Source: a virus. Taken from it: a stretch of DNA of 26,297 bases. Below the pieces are notes generated by a model. That model was not told the DNA's origin, made no database searches, and worked only from the letters and a program-made list of their open reading frames with translations. This document shows, one piece after another, positions 7,428 through 15,381 of this stretch. A program made the translations under genes and the position numbers. Positions within the stretch are counted from its first letter, which is position 1. Every line of letters begins with the position of its first letter. The DNA is taken from positions 1 to 26,297 of IMG/VR virus record IMGVR_UViG_3300046000_011790; one strand, 5' to 3'.

Positions 7428-9395
7428 ATGTCTAGGTCATATAACAAAAAAAGTTCTTATTGGAAAAAGTTTGAACAAAAGTCTGCCCCCAACTTTTCTG
7501 AACAAATTCAAGCGGGGATTGATCCTGTATTAGCGGGAGAACCCTTTTACACATCTGACGCATCAGTTGTTTTCCAAACTGCCAAAGCTTCTCGCGAAGG
7601 TCTTTCTCGAACAGAAGCTACAAGCGGGAGAGTTAACAGAGCGGCGCTAGCTCCTACATTTGACAGGTACAGCAGCATTCGTGCTGGCATGTTGCCCTAC
7701 AGCTTCTCCAACGATGGCGTTTATATTCGCGAGGCTATCGAGTTGTGTCAGAAGGCTTACGCTAATGTTCCCATTTTCCGCAACGCTATTGATTTGATGT
7801 CGGAATTTTCTAATGGCGAAATTTATCTGGAAGGTGGCACTGAAAAAGCGCGAGATTTCTTTTATCGCTGGATGCGTAAAATCCGCATGTGGGATTTAAA
7901 GGATCAGTTCTTCCGCGAATACTATCGCAGCGGTAATATTTTCATTTACCGCACGGATGGTAAGTTTGACTTGGAAGACTTCAAGAAGCTTTCAACCGCT
8001 TACGCAGCAGAAGGAGACATTGTTGCCAACACTATTCCTCTAAAGTATATTTTGCTAAACCCGTTTGATATTGTGGCTAAACGAGCTACAACCTTTAGCT
8101 CTGTTTCCTACGAAAAGGTTTTATCTGAGTACGACTTGGAACGTTTGCGCCATCCTCAAACAGAAGAGGACAGGGAGCTTTTAAATTCTTTCCCAGAAAA
8201 CGTAGTTAAAGATATTAATCGTGGAGGTTTTGCCAAAAACGGATTGAAGATTAAAATTGATCCAGTAAAACTACATTTTTCCTTTTACAAAAAACAAGAT
8301 TATGAACCTTTCGCTATCCCTTTTGGCTTCCCTGTTCTTGCAGACATCAATGCCAAGCTCGAACTCAAGAAGATGGATCAAGCCATTACTCGAACCGTTG
8401 AGAATGTCATTCTACTTATCACAATGGGCGCACCTCCCGACAAAGGAGGAATCAACCACAACAATCTCAAAGCAATGCAAGACCTCTTCCGAAACGAATC
8501 TGTCGGAAGAGTGCTCATCTCAGACTACACAACAAAAGCTGACTTCGTTATTCCAGACCTTAACAAGGTTCTTGGCCCACAAAAATACGAAACCTTAAAC
8601 AAGGACATTGAACAGGGTCTTCAAAACATTTTCTTTGGCGATGACAAGTATGGTAATATCGCCACTAAGATTGACATGTTTATTGATCGTCTCAAAGAGA
8701 GCCGCCAAGCTTTCTTGAACGAGTTCTTGCAGCCAGAAATTAAAAGAATCTCTAAAGCTCTAGGTTTTCGCGCTTATCCAGAAGCTCGCTTCAAGGAAAT
8801 TGATTTCAAAGACAACACTCAACTTCTTCGCGTTACCACTCGTCTCATGGAGCTTGGCGTTATCACTCCACAGCAAGGTCTTACAGTGTTCAACACTGGT
8901 CGATTCCCGCAGGCGGAAGAGATCGCTCCTGCTCAAGCAACCTTCGTTTCTGATCGCGAGAAAGGATACTACAATCCGATTGTTGGTGGAGTGCCTGTTA
9001 TGCCAAGTGCGGAAGCGGGCGTTAATGAAACACCCAAGAGTGCTGGTCGCCCAGAGGGTGCAATTACGGAAGCGAATTTCTCACGCAAAAACATTCAAGA
9101 AATTGTTTATAGGATTGAAGCTCTAGACTCTTTCGCAAAAGCAAAAGCAAAAGAAAATATGAACATCAAAAAGCTCTCAAAGCAGCAAACTTCTGCTATC
9201 GAGGAGCTTTGCAAAAAGATTGTTTGCGCTCATGATTTAGATAATTGGGAAGCAAACGCTTTAGAATGTGTAAAAGATTTTAGCAAAATTGAATCACTAG
9301 GTCTTCTTGATGAGGTTTCGGAAATTGCCGAGTCTCATCAATTGGATTTTTATTCTGCCGCCATTCTCCATCACAGTAAAAATTATGAATCCTGA
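7428..9395 (+). CDS. Portal protein
   Basis: This 655-residue protein sits directly after the large terminase and before the head protease, the canonical portal position. Portal-like features include an early helical stretch with AIELCQKAYANVPIFRNAID, a segment FFREYYRSGNIFIYR typical of the wing/stem region of portal proteins, and a long helical C-terminal part. The twelve-subunit portal ring forms the DNA entry vertex and docks the terminase and neck. The upstream TTG at 7425 is rejected in favour of ATG 7428. A stretch near 8390-8600 uses more C-ending and CTC/ATC codons than the rest. The gene end overlaps the next gene by 11 bases. Position and length give good confidence; no catalytic motif exists to confirm it. 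Confidence 0.85.
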   Translation: MSRSYNKKSSYWKKFEQKSAPNFSEQIQAGIDPVLAGEPFYTSDASVVFQTAKASREGLSRTEATSGRVNRAALAPTFDRYSSIRAGMLPYSFSNDGVYIREAIELCQKAYANVPIFRNAIDLMSEFSNGEIYLEGGTEKARDFFYRWMRKIRMWDLKDQFFREYYRSGNIFIYRTDGKFDLEDFKKLSTAYAAEGDIVANTIPLKYILLNPFDIVAKRATTFSSVSYEKVLSEYDLERLRHPQTEEDRELLNSFPENVVKDINRGGFAKNGLKIKIDPVKLHFSFYKKQDYEPFAIPFGFPVLADINAKLELKKMDQAITRTVENVILLITMGAPPDKGGINHNNLKAMQDLFRNESVGRVLISDYTTKADFVIPDLNKVLGPQKYETLNKDIEQGLQNIFFGDDKYGNIATKIDMFIDRLKESRQAFLNEFLQPEIKRISKALGFRAYPEARFKEIDFKDNTQLLRVTTRLMELGVITPQQGLTVFNTGRFPQAEEIAPAQATFVSDREKGYYNPIVGGVPVMPSAEAGVNETPKSAGRPEGAITEANFSRKNIQEIVYRIEALDSFAKAKAKENMNIKKLSKQQTSAIEELCKKIVCAHDLDNWEANALECVKDFSKIESLGLLDEVSEIAESHQLDFYSAAILHHSKNYES

Positions 9396-9861
9396 AGAAG
9401 TACCCATCCCGCTCGAAAAAACCGTTGAAATTAAAAACGGAACTGTTGAAGTCTCAATTGCTGAAAAGAAAATGAGCGACAAAGAAAAAAAAGCTTATCG
9501 CAAGTTCATGGCTAAGTGCGTTAACGGCGCTACTGACAAGAGCGAAAAAGATGCTATGCTTGCTTGTGCCGTTGACTTCGAAAAGGTGAAAGAAAAGATT
9601 ATGGCTGAAGATGATCTTGAAGAGATTGAAGAAGAAGAGGAGGACGAGGAAGATGAGGAAGAAGAAGTGGAGGAATCTGAATCTTCAATTAAGAAACAAG
9701 GTAAAATTGCCTACCGCGAAAAGCCTAAAAATTTTACAAACTCTATCAAAATTATCACTGTCGAACAAATTCGCAAATTGGAAAAACATGAGAAGGGTGA
9801 AACGGCAGAAGATGAACGCAAAGAAACAAAAGAAGCTTGGAGAAATACTGTAGATTTATAA
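9385..9861 (+). CDS. Small acidic protein between portal and protease, possible prohead core component
   Basis: This 158-residue protein has an internal run of Asp/Glu (about residues 74-99) flanked by charged helical regions. The first third holds a compact segment with KAYRKFMAKCVNGATDK and a second cysteine in MLACAVDF. The ATG at 9385 is chosen over an in-frame ATG at 9307, because the earlier start lies deep in the portal gene. In T4 the equivalent position, between portal and head protease, holds the small prohead core proteins gp67 and gp68, also charged, so a core or scaffold role is inferred. Homology to them cannot be claimed. The acidic run may contact basic scaffold or core proteins. 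Confidence 0.6.
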   Translation: MNPEEVPIPLEKTVEIKNGTVEVSIAEKKMSDKEKKAYRKFMAKCVNGATDKSEKDAMLACAVDFEKVKEKIMAEDDLEEIEEEEEDEEDEEEEVEESESSIKKQGKIAYREKPKNFTNSIKIITVEQIRKLEKHEKGETAEDERKETKEAWRNTVDL

Positions 9862-9862
9862 T

Positions 9863-11395
9863 ATGGATTTTAAATATAAAACTAAATTCGATGTATCGCT
9901 TCGTCAATGCAAGATTGGCGAAAACTCTTTCATTTCAACCGCTTCACTTGAAAACCTGAAGCAGCTTCTCCCCAGCAATCAAATTGATCTTGGTAAAAAT
10001 ATTGATTTGATGGGCGTGGCTTTTGACGCTGCTGTTATTAACCAATTTAACAAAAACGACGATGGAATTGATTCTGAAACCGCTGTTAAAATTGCTCCCT
10101 ATTTCATCCACAAGCCAACTAATATCGAGCATAACAAACAAAAAATTGTTGGTCATATTGTTTCTGCTGGCTTTAGTTCTTGGGGTGAGAACGTGCCACT
10201 GACAAATGACGAAGTTCTTCAAACAAATGGTTTGGTGAACTTAGCTTTGGGCGCTGTTGTTTATAAACTTATTGATCCTAAATTTACCGACTTGGTTTAC
10301 AGATCAACTAGCGAAGGCAATGATTTATTTAATTCTGTTTCTGCAAGCTGGGAGCTTGGATTTAGTGAATATGTTTTAGCGCTTGGCAGCACCAATCTTA
10401 ATGAGGCCGAAATCATTTCCAACCCTAAACACATTGAAGAGTTAAGGGGCAATTTACGCGCTTATGGCGGTAACGGCAAAACCAAAGACGGCTCAAAAAT
10501 TTATCGCTTAGTTAAGGGTAATGTTTATCCTTTAGGGATTGGATTTACCTCTACACCCGCTGCAAATGTCAAAGGCTTACTCTTGGACAATGCGGAAGTT
10601 GAGGAAAATGTAACCTTTAAAGATAAAAGGGATAAAAAAGTTTTCGCAATAAATGAAAATTTAATTTCCCAATTTAAAATTAAAAATGTAAACAACAAAA
10701 AATCTATGGATTTAGAAACATTTCTTTCAGAATTAAAAGCTTCTCTACAAGAGAAGAAGTTCTCCGAAGAAGCGATTGCTGGGATGACCAGCACTTTTGC
10801 TGATGCTATTCGTGAAAAAGACGAAGAGTATCGAGCCGCTAAACAAGAGAAAGAAGCAACCGAAACAAAAGCCAAGGAGTTACTTGCTTCTGTTGAAGGT
10901 CTTCAAAAAGAACTTTCAGAAACAAAAGTCAAACTTCAGGAAATTGAAGCAACACAAGAAGCTGAAAAAGCCCTTGTCCGTTTTAATTCCCGCATGGAAG
11001 CCGTTGACAGCGTTTACGCTTTAGAAGACGAAGATCGTCAGATCCTCGCTTCTGAACTAAAAGCTCTTAACGTTTCCGACGAAGCTTTTGCTTCTTATCA
11101 GGAAAAACTAGCAATTGTTTGGAAACATAAAAACAAAGAACACATCGCTCGTTTGGCTGAAGAAGCTGAAGCTAAGATCAATGCAGAAGTCGAAAAACGT
11201 CTCGCTGAACTTAACAAGTCAACCGCTTCTGTCGAAAAGACTGAAGCTGAATTGGCCGAAGAAGCTCTTGAGAAAGCTAAAGCTTCTGAAAAAGAAACAA
11301 TCCCAAACAACAACGGTGAATCTGGCAAAGAAACCAAGAGCTTCAAAGAAAGGTTCGCTGCTGCATTCTCCCGCGACAACATTAAAATTTCTTAA
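9863..11395 (+). CDS. Prohead maturation protease fused to scaffold domain
   Basis: This is a 510-residue protein. The N-terminal ~250 residues look like a head maturation serine protease. There are conserved-looking histidines in NIEH (His90) and VGHI (His98), and a likely catalytic serine in FNSVSASWE (Ser160, with Ser158 and Ser162 as alternatives). The remaining part (about 282-500) is a long, charged, Ala/Glu/Lys-rich coiled coil typical of capsid scaffolds. Scaffold directs capsid assembly and is then degraded or released by the protease. Fusions of protease and scaffold are known in several phages (lambda C contains the Nu3 scaffold). It lies one base after the acidic gene and nine bases before the decoration-like gene. 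The protease clan is not assigned. Confidence 0.75.
   Translation: MDFKYKTKFDVSLRQCKIGENSFISTASLENLKQLLPSNQIDLGKNIDLMGVAFDAAVINQFNKNDDGIDSETAVKIAPYFIHKPTNIEHNKQKIVGHIVSAGFSSWGENVPLTNDEVLQTNGLVNLALGAVVYKLIDPKFTDLVYRSTSEGNDLFNSVSASWELGFSEYVLALGSTNLNEAEIISNPKHIEELRGNLRAYGGNGKTKDGSKIYRLVKGNVYPLGIGFTSTPAANVKGLLLDNAEVEENVTFKDKRDKKVFAINENLISQFKIKNVNNKKSMDLETFLSELKASLQEKKFSEEAIAGMTSTFADAIREKDEEYRAAKQEKEATETKAKELLASVEGLQKELSETKVKLQEIEATQEAEKALVRFNSRMEAVDSVYALEDEDRQILASELKALNVSDEAFASYQEKLAIVWKHKNKEHIARLAEEAEAKINAEVEKRLAELNKSTASVEKTEAELAEEALEKAKASEKETIPNNNGESGKETKSFKERFAAAFSRDNIKIS
10706..11395 (+). CDS. Possible separate scaffold product from an internal start
   Basis: An in-frame ATG at 10706 (residue 282 of the fusion) begins MDLETFLSELKASLQ, exactly where the coiled-coil scaffold part starts. 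An A-rich leader precedes it, like the leaders of other genes in this window. Use of this start would give a 229-residue scaffold without protease, as in the lambda C/Nu3 arrangement. This is inference; no strong Shine-Dalgarno sequence supports it. Confidence 0.35.
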   Translation: MDLETFLSELKASLQEKKFSEEAIAGMTSTFADAIREKDEEYRAAKQEKEATETKAKELLASVEGLQKELSETKVKLQEIEATQEAEKALVRFNSRMEAVDSVYALEDEDRQILASELKALNVSDEAFASYQEKLAIVWKHKNKEHIARLAEEAEAKINAEVEKRLAELNKSTASVEKTEAELAEEALEKAKASEKETIPNNNGESGKETKSFKERFAAAFSRDNIKIS

Positions 11396-11404
11396 TAAAC
11401 TAAT

Positions 11405-12022
11405 ATGTCACTCAGACTACTCCCATTCCGTCAATACGATGATAACGATGTTATCAATCTATATGCACTGGCTGATGCTGCTGTCAACGAATCCGTAACT
11501 GGCGTTGGCTCTGGCGATGCTGGTGTTTTCGTCAAAGTTTCCGCTGGTAACTTTGATCTAGACCCTGTAAGTTATGCTACGAACAGCTACCTCGGCAAAA
11601 CCGACTATCCTTTCGTTGGCGCTAACCAATACCCTTCCGTTAACCTCAAGGTAACTCCTGCCGCTTCTGGCGACACAACCAACTGCCTTGGTATTACTCT
11701 TCGCCAGACTGCTAAGTTTGACGAAAACGGCGAGAAGCTTCTTTACTACCGTCAAAAGGCTGAAGAACTCATGTGCGTTCTTCCTGGTCAAGCTGTACCA
11801 GTTGCCACTCGCGGTGTATTTAGCCTTGGCGCTAATGCTCTTGACGGTACTCTTACCGTTGGTAGCGGATTCAAGCTTTCCGCTAATGCTGGTAAAGTTA
11901 CTGGCTGCGCTCACAGCGACGCTGGCAAACTTGGTATCGTTCTCGGTACTGGTTCCCGCACTTCTCAGTCAACCACAGATCAATTCGCTGGCAATTTCGC
12001 CGTGATCGGTCTTCGCATGTAA
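11405..12022 (+). CDS. Head decoration/stabilisation-like protein
   Basis: This 205-residue protein, rich in Gly, Ala, Thr and Val and predicted to be mostly beta, lies immediately before the major capsid gene. Its Gly/Ser-rich repeats of short strands (VFVKVSAGNF, TLTVGSGFKLSA, GKLGIVLGTGSR) resemble capsid decoration proteins, which trimerise on the mature head and stabilise it. Codon use shifts to C-ending and GGT/CGC codons, as in the capsid gene, suggesting very high expression. The gene starts 9 bases after the scaffold gene, and the next gene starts 28 bases downstream. No enzymatic motif is visible. Another minor head protein remains possible. Confidence 0.6.
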   Translation: MSLRLLPFRQYDDNDVINLYALADAAVNESVTGVGSGDAGVFVKVSAGNFDLDPVSYATNSYLGKTDYPFVGANQYPSVNLKVTPAASGDTTNCLGITLRQTAKFDENGEKLLYYRQKAEELMCVLPGQAVPVATRGVFSLGANALDGTLTVGSGFKLSANAGKVTGCAHSDAGKLGIVLGTGSRTSQSTTDQFAGNFAVIGLRM

Positions 12023-12030
12023 TTCAACCA

Positions 12031-12036
12031 AGGAGG
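12031..12036 (+). promoter_or_regulatory. Strong Shine-Dalgarno sequence before the capsid gene
   Basis: AGGAGG lies 14 bases before the capsid ATG, longer than the usual 5-9 base spacing. It is the only full-consensus Shine-Dalgarno site I noticed in the window. Most other starts have A/T-rich leaders instead. Confidence 0.5.
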
Positions 12037-12050
12037 AACACTAATTTAAA

Positions 12051-13178
12051 ATGAAAATCACTCTTAAAAGAACTCCCGAACAGGTCGAACTAATCAAGGC
12101 TATGGCTTCCCGCAATCGTCAGGTTGCTTACGAAGCTCAAGTTGCCCTTGCTGAATTCATCGGCCCTGTTCTAGCCGAAGTCATCAACAACGCTCCTACT
12201 CTGAGCAATCTCTTTACTCAGCTTCAGTTCAACGCTGATGACAATCCTTCAATCCCTCTTGACCTCTACTATGATATTTCCGACGAGGACTATATCACTG
12301 TTTACAGTCAGAGCGTTGCTGGTGGCCTTCCTCAGAACCAAGTCCTTCCGACTGTTTCTGAAATGAAGATCGCTACCTACACCCTTGACTCCGCACTTAG
12401 CTTCGACCGTCGCTACGCTGCCAAGAGCCGCATGGATGTAGTCAGCAAAACCTTCACTCGTATGGCTCAAGAAATCCTTCTCAAGCAGGAGCGCACCAGC
12501 GCTAACCTTCTTTTGAGCGCCTTGGGTGCTGCTGAAACCAATGGTCTTCAACACCTTGTTTCTTCTACAACCGCTGGCACTTTCTTGCTACAGGACTTCA
12601 ACAACCTCATCACCCGTGCTCGCCGCATCAACACTTCCTTCTCTAAGGGTACTCCAGAAGGCGCTGCTAATGCTCGCGGTATTACTGATCTAATGATCAG
12701 CCCTGAGTTGGAAAACTCAATTCGTTCGATGGCTTATAACCCTATCAATACTAAAGGTGCTGGTGGTCTTGCTCTTAGCGCAACCCAACCTGCTTCCAAT
12801 GGTATCGCCGCTCCTGATGAAATGAGAATGGCTCTATATAACTCCGCTGGTCTTCCAGAGTTCTACGGCGTTTCTCTCATGGTAATTAATGAGTTGGGCA
12901 TTGGTCAGAAGTATAACACCATCTTCGGTTCAGTTTACTCTCCTTCTGGTGGCGACATCACCTTCGATGCCAACTCTCAGCAAGTTGCCGTTGGTCTTGA
13001 CCGTGGCCGCGAGTCCTTGATTCGCGCTACTGCAATTGACGGCGAAAGCGGTTCTGAGTTCAGCCTCATCGCTGACGACCAGTACAGCATCCGTCAGAAC
13101 AAGATCGGCTACTTCGGTTCACTCGAAGAAGGTCGTATGGTTCTCGACAACCGCGCTCTACTCGGTGTGATCGTCTAA
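12051..13178 (+). CDS. Major capsid protein (HK97-type fold likely)
   Basis: This 375-residue protein is in the canonical capsid position after protease/scaffold and decoration genes. It has the general pattern of an HK97-fold capsid protein. A helical N-terminal segment (EQVELIKAMASRNRQVAYEA) is followed by an extended region (LPTVSEMKIATYTLDSALSF), a helix-rich spine (FTRMAQEILLKQERTSANLL), a DLMISPELENSIRSMAYNP peripheral segment and a beta-rich C-terminal A-domain. Codon choice is the most biased in the window (many AAC, CGC, CGT, CTT, GGT), consistent with being the most abundant product. It has the strongest ribosome binding site and is closed by a hairpin terminator 16 bases after the stop. 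Confidence 0.88.
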   Translation: MKITLKRTPEQVELIKAMASRNRQVAYEAQVALAEFIGPVLAEVINNAPTLSNLFTQLQFNADDNPSIPLDLYYDISDEDYITVYSQSVAGGLPQNQVLPTVSEMKIATYTLDSALSFDRRYAAKSRMDVVSKTFTRMAQEILLKQERTSANLLLSALGAAETNGLQHLVSSTTAGTFLLQDFNNLITRARRINTSFSKGTPEGAANARGITDLMISPELENSIRSMAYNPINTKGAGGLALSATQPASNGIAAPDEMRMALYNSAGLPEFYGVSLMVINELGIGQKYNTIFGSVYSPSGGDITFDANSQQVAVGLDRGRESLIRATAIDGESGSEFSLIADDQYSIRQNKIGYFGSLEEGRMVLDNRALLGVIV

Positions 13179-13194
13179 TCAACCTCAACAATTT

Positions 13195-13225
13195 GGGACT
13201 GCTCGAAAGGGCAGTCCCTTTTTTT
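13195..13225 (+). terminator. Intrinsic terminator after the capsid gene
   Basis: An 8-base-pair perfect stem (GGGACTGC at 13195-13202 and GCAGTCCC at 13211-13218, loop of 8) is followed by seven T residues. This is a classical rho-independent terminator that ends the head operon. Confidence 0.9.
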
Positions 13226-13245
13226 GTTTATTTTAACAACTTTAA

Positions 13246-13260
13246 ATGTAATATATAGTA
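13246..13260 (+). promoter_or_regulatory. ATGTAATATATAGTA element, putative promoter after the terminator
   Basis: The element lies between the capsid terminator and the next start codon and begins 14 bases before ATG 13260. It is preceded directly by AACTTTAAA, also found upstream of the portal gene. Since a terminator lies just upstream, a promoter is needed here. Confidence 0.4.
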
Positions 13261-13625
13261 TGAATCTAAAAGATGAATTAAATAATATCGAGCATATCAA
13301 CGGCAAAGAATTCAAGGAAAAGGTTATTGAGCTAGAAAAAATTCTCGGTGTTCAAGAAGTTAACCCTTTCAAAACAACTGAACCTCAAGTGTTTGAGGAT
13401 CGCTTGGCTGATATGAATTATTCTGAAATGCAAGCTTTGGCTATGCGCGTCGGTCTTAGTCCGTATCTTCAAAAACCACAACTTAAAAAGGCGTTGTTTA
13501 AAGAGTTCAAGAGTTATAATTTAAATGCTACAGGCAAGATGCTTCCTTTATCAACTAAATCTATTCAACTCAACTCAAACAATCCCCAACATAAAGAAGC
13601 CCTTAGAATCTTAGGAGAATTTTAA
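13260..13625 (+). CDS. Small SAP/Rho-N-like helical protein, possible connector-associated protein
   Basis: This is a 121-residue protein. The ATG at 13260 is chosen; an earlier in-frame start would reach back into the terminator T-run. Residues about 48-82 (MNYSEMQALAMRVGLSPYL, then LKKALFKEFKSY) resemble a helix-extended-helix SAP or Rho N-terminal fold, which usually binds nucleic acid. The rest is helical and hydrophilic. Its place between capsid and the adaptor-like gene suggests a head completion or connector role. It overlaps the next gene by one base (TAATG), so the two are translationally coupled. Confidence 0.6.
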   Translation: MNLKDELNNIEHINGKEFKEKVIELEKILGVQEVNPFKTTEPQVFEDRLADMNYSEMQALAMRVGLSPYLQKPQLKKALFKEFKSYNLNATGKMLPLSTKSIQLNSNNPQHKEALRILGEF

Positions 13626-14134
13626 TGAGTGTATATTCTGATTTAGCGCACGAAATTTTCACTGTAGAGTTTGGCTCTGATACCAGCGTCACTACATTTT
13701 CTCAAATTAGTGGATGGTTCTCCACTAATCTTGGGCTTTTAAATAACCTTCTTTATTCCAACTTTTCTGGCTCTGATCCTTCCCTTGGAGAAGAGGAGAA
13801 ATCTATTTTTAAAGAACTTTATTTGAGCAATTTCTATACCAAACAAGCTCGTAATGCTTTGCGCGGAATCTTGTCTTCTTCAAACAATGGAGATAATATT
13901 CTTTCTGTTTCAGATGGTGACAACTCTATTACTTTTGTTAACCGTAATGAGGTTAGCAAAGTTTATCGTGGGTTAGCTTCTGATTCTCAGATTAAATTAA
14001 AAGACCTTATTGCTACCTATAATAGTTATAAGGCTGAACCTCGTCAGCTTGGAGGCATTGAGGCTGGATACTTTAGTGGCAGTGGCAGCTATTATGCTTA
14101 CCCTTACGCTTACTATCCTGGCGGCTATCTATAA
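13625..14134 (+). CDS. Head-tail adaptor-like protein
   Basis: This 169-residue protein is mostly helical (about residues 20-95 and 105-135), in the pattern of portal-binding adaptor proteins such as HK97 gp6 or SPP1 gp15. The segment EEKSIFKELYLSNFYTKQAR and the helix ending in DLIATYNSYKAEP are the clearest landmarks. The last ~18 residues are a Gly/Tyr-rich tail (GSGSYYAYPYAYYPGGYL), probably flexible. It follows the capsid module and precedes, in function if not in strand, the neck genes of the minus-strand block. It ends just before a bidirectional terminator. The assignment rests on position and helical layout. Confidence 0.5.
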   Translation: MSVYSDLAHEIFTVEFGSDTSVTTFSQISGWFSTNLGLLNNLLYSNFSGSDPSLGEEEKSIFKELYLSNFYTKQARNALRGILSSSNNGDNILSVSDGDNSITFVNRNEVSKVYRGLASDSQIKLKDLIATYNSYKAEPRQLGGIEAGYFSGSGSYYAYPYAYYPGGYL

Positions 14135-14147
14135 AATATTTGGACAC

Positions 14148-14179
14148 AAAAAAACCCCACCTTTTCAGGTGGGGTTTTT
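14148..14179. terminator. Bidirectional intrinsic terminator between convergent genes
   Basis: A 7-base-pair GC-rich stem (CCCCACC at 14155-14161 and GGTGGGG at 14168-14174, loop TTTTCA) is flanked by an A-run on the left and a T-run on the right. It can therefore terminate transcription from both the plus-strand connector genes and the minus-strand tail tube gene, which converge here. Confidence 0.92.
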
Positions 14180-14190
14180 AATTTTAAGGG

Positions 14191-15336
14191 TTAAGCAAAG
14201 GCTAGAGGGGAAGCTCCAGAGAAGTAGATACCGTGAACAAGGTCATTCGGGCCACCAATCTGAGTGGAGAAGCTGATGTCAACACTCTTGTTTGAACCAA
14301 TGTCTGAGGAGTAGCTTTCGCTGTCAAGACGAGCGGCTGCAAAAGTATATTTAACAGCAGGAGTGCTTGTTCCAGGAGAATTGATTGTGAGAGTAATGCT
14401 TCTCTCGCTACCGTCATCAATCATGTCGGCAAGGTTGCGAGCTTGCACTTCGTTTACTAGAGCATTTACGCTCATAGTTGCAGTAACAGGGAAATCTGTT
14501 ACACGGGCGAAGGCGAAGCGGCTTCCGAGACGCTCAATTGGAGTACGGCTCATTGGGAGGCTCAAGCTAACACTTTGGATGTTGATTGCATCTGAACTAT
14601 TGTCAACAGTAGATGTTGGAGTACCGCCAGTGCTAGTGAAACCGCCAAAGCTTAGAGTAATATCTCCAGGGCGAAGAGCGGTTACGCCATCACCTGTGCT
14701 TGGAATAGGTAGTTTGATATAGTCACCTGTACCAGTGAACAATTTAGTTCCTAGAGCTGGGTTGATGGCTGGGCCTACAAAGCCAGTAACGTTACCGCTA
14801 ATGCCGTAAGTTGCAGCGCAGAAACCAAGACCTTCGACGGAAACGGAAACAGTTGGCAGATCACCAACAGCAGCGTTAAGAGTGTAGTCGGTAATGAAAC
14901 CATTACCAACACCAATAACTCCTTTGCCACTTAGAGCGGTTGCTCCAGTGTTATAGTTAAGGTCAATACCTTCACTATCAGTGACGATGTAAAAGTTGAT
15001 GCCAGATGAGCTAACCATTTGACCTGATGCGAAGTTACCAACGGTAACAGGGCCAGCAGGAGCGCCAGTTCCTTGAACGTAGAAACCAAGAGCGGATTCA
15101 TTGAATCCGTCAGCTAGGTAATATGATAGGTCAAGGCTTACAGTCGGAGACTGAAGCACAAGAGCATCAATACGAGCAAGCTGACCAAATTGGTTAACAT
15201 CTTGACGAGTGATTTCAAAACTATAATTAGCACTCTGCACGCGCTTTAGTTGCTTGTGTTGTGCTCCAGAGATTGAATTTAGACCGCTGCTTACAAACAG
15301 CCCTTCAGATTGATAGATTACGCGATTTCTTGCCAT
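14191..15336 (-). CDS. Major tail tube protein
   Basis: This 381-residue, beta-rich, Gly/Ser/Thr-rich protein lies last in the minus-strand neck-tail block, the expected place for the major tail protein. It seems to hold two related beta domains. The start SGLNSISGAQHKQLKRVQS and the repeated pattern SVSLSLPMSRTPIERLGS followed by FPVTATMSVNALVNEV resemble tube proteins that stack as hexameric rings. Its end pattern (YTFAAARLDSESYSS, then KSVDISFSTQIGG) is also typical of tube-type subunits. The diverged paralogue at 607-1512 shares the same order of strands. A bidirectional terminator lies 12 bases past the stop. The tube function is inferred from position, composition and paralogy. Confidence 0.65.
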   Translation of the reverse strand: MARNRVIYQSEGLFVSSGLNSISGAQHKQLKRVQSANYSFEITRQDVNQFGQLARIDALVLQSPTVSLDLSYYLADGFNESALGFYVQGTGAPAGPVTVGNFASGQMVSSSGINFYIVTDSEGIDLNYNTGATALSGKGVIGVGNGFITDYTLNAAVGDLPTVSVSVEGLGFCAATYGISGNVTGFVGPAINPALGTKLFTGTGDYIKLPIPSTGDGVTALRPGDITLSFGGFTSTGGTPTSTVDNSSDAINIQSVSLSLPMSRTPIERLGSRFAFARVTDFPVTATMSVNALVNEVQARNLADMIDDGSERSITLTINSPGTSTPAVKYTFAAARLDSESYSSDIGSNKSVDISFSTQIGGPNDLVHGIYFSGASPLAFA

Positions 15337-15381
15337 AAAAGAAAGTTTGACTTATTTACATCTAAAATGTTTAAATGAGAA

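Noticed and set aside
9601-9690. Low-complexity GAA/GAG tract as a simple-sequence repeat element
   Set aside because: It is explained by the acidic Asp/Glu run of the encoded protein, and the codons vary.
14363-14722. Plus-strand open frame antisense to the tail tube gene
   Set aside because: It is a shadow of the real minus-strand gene and has no leader, context or recognisable protein features.
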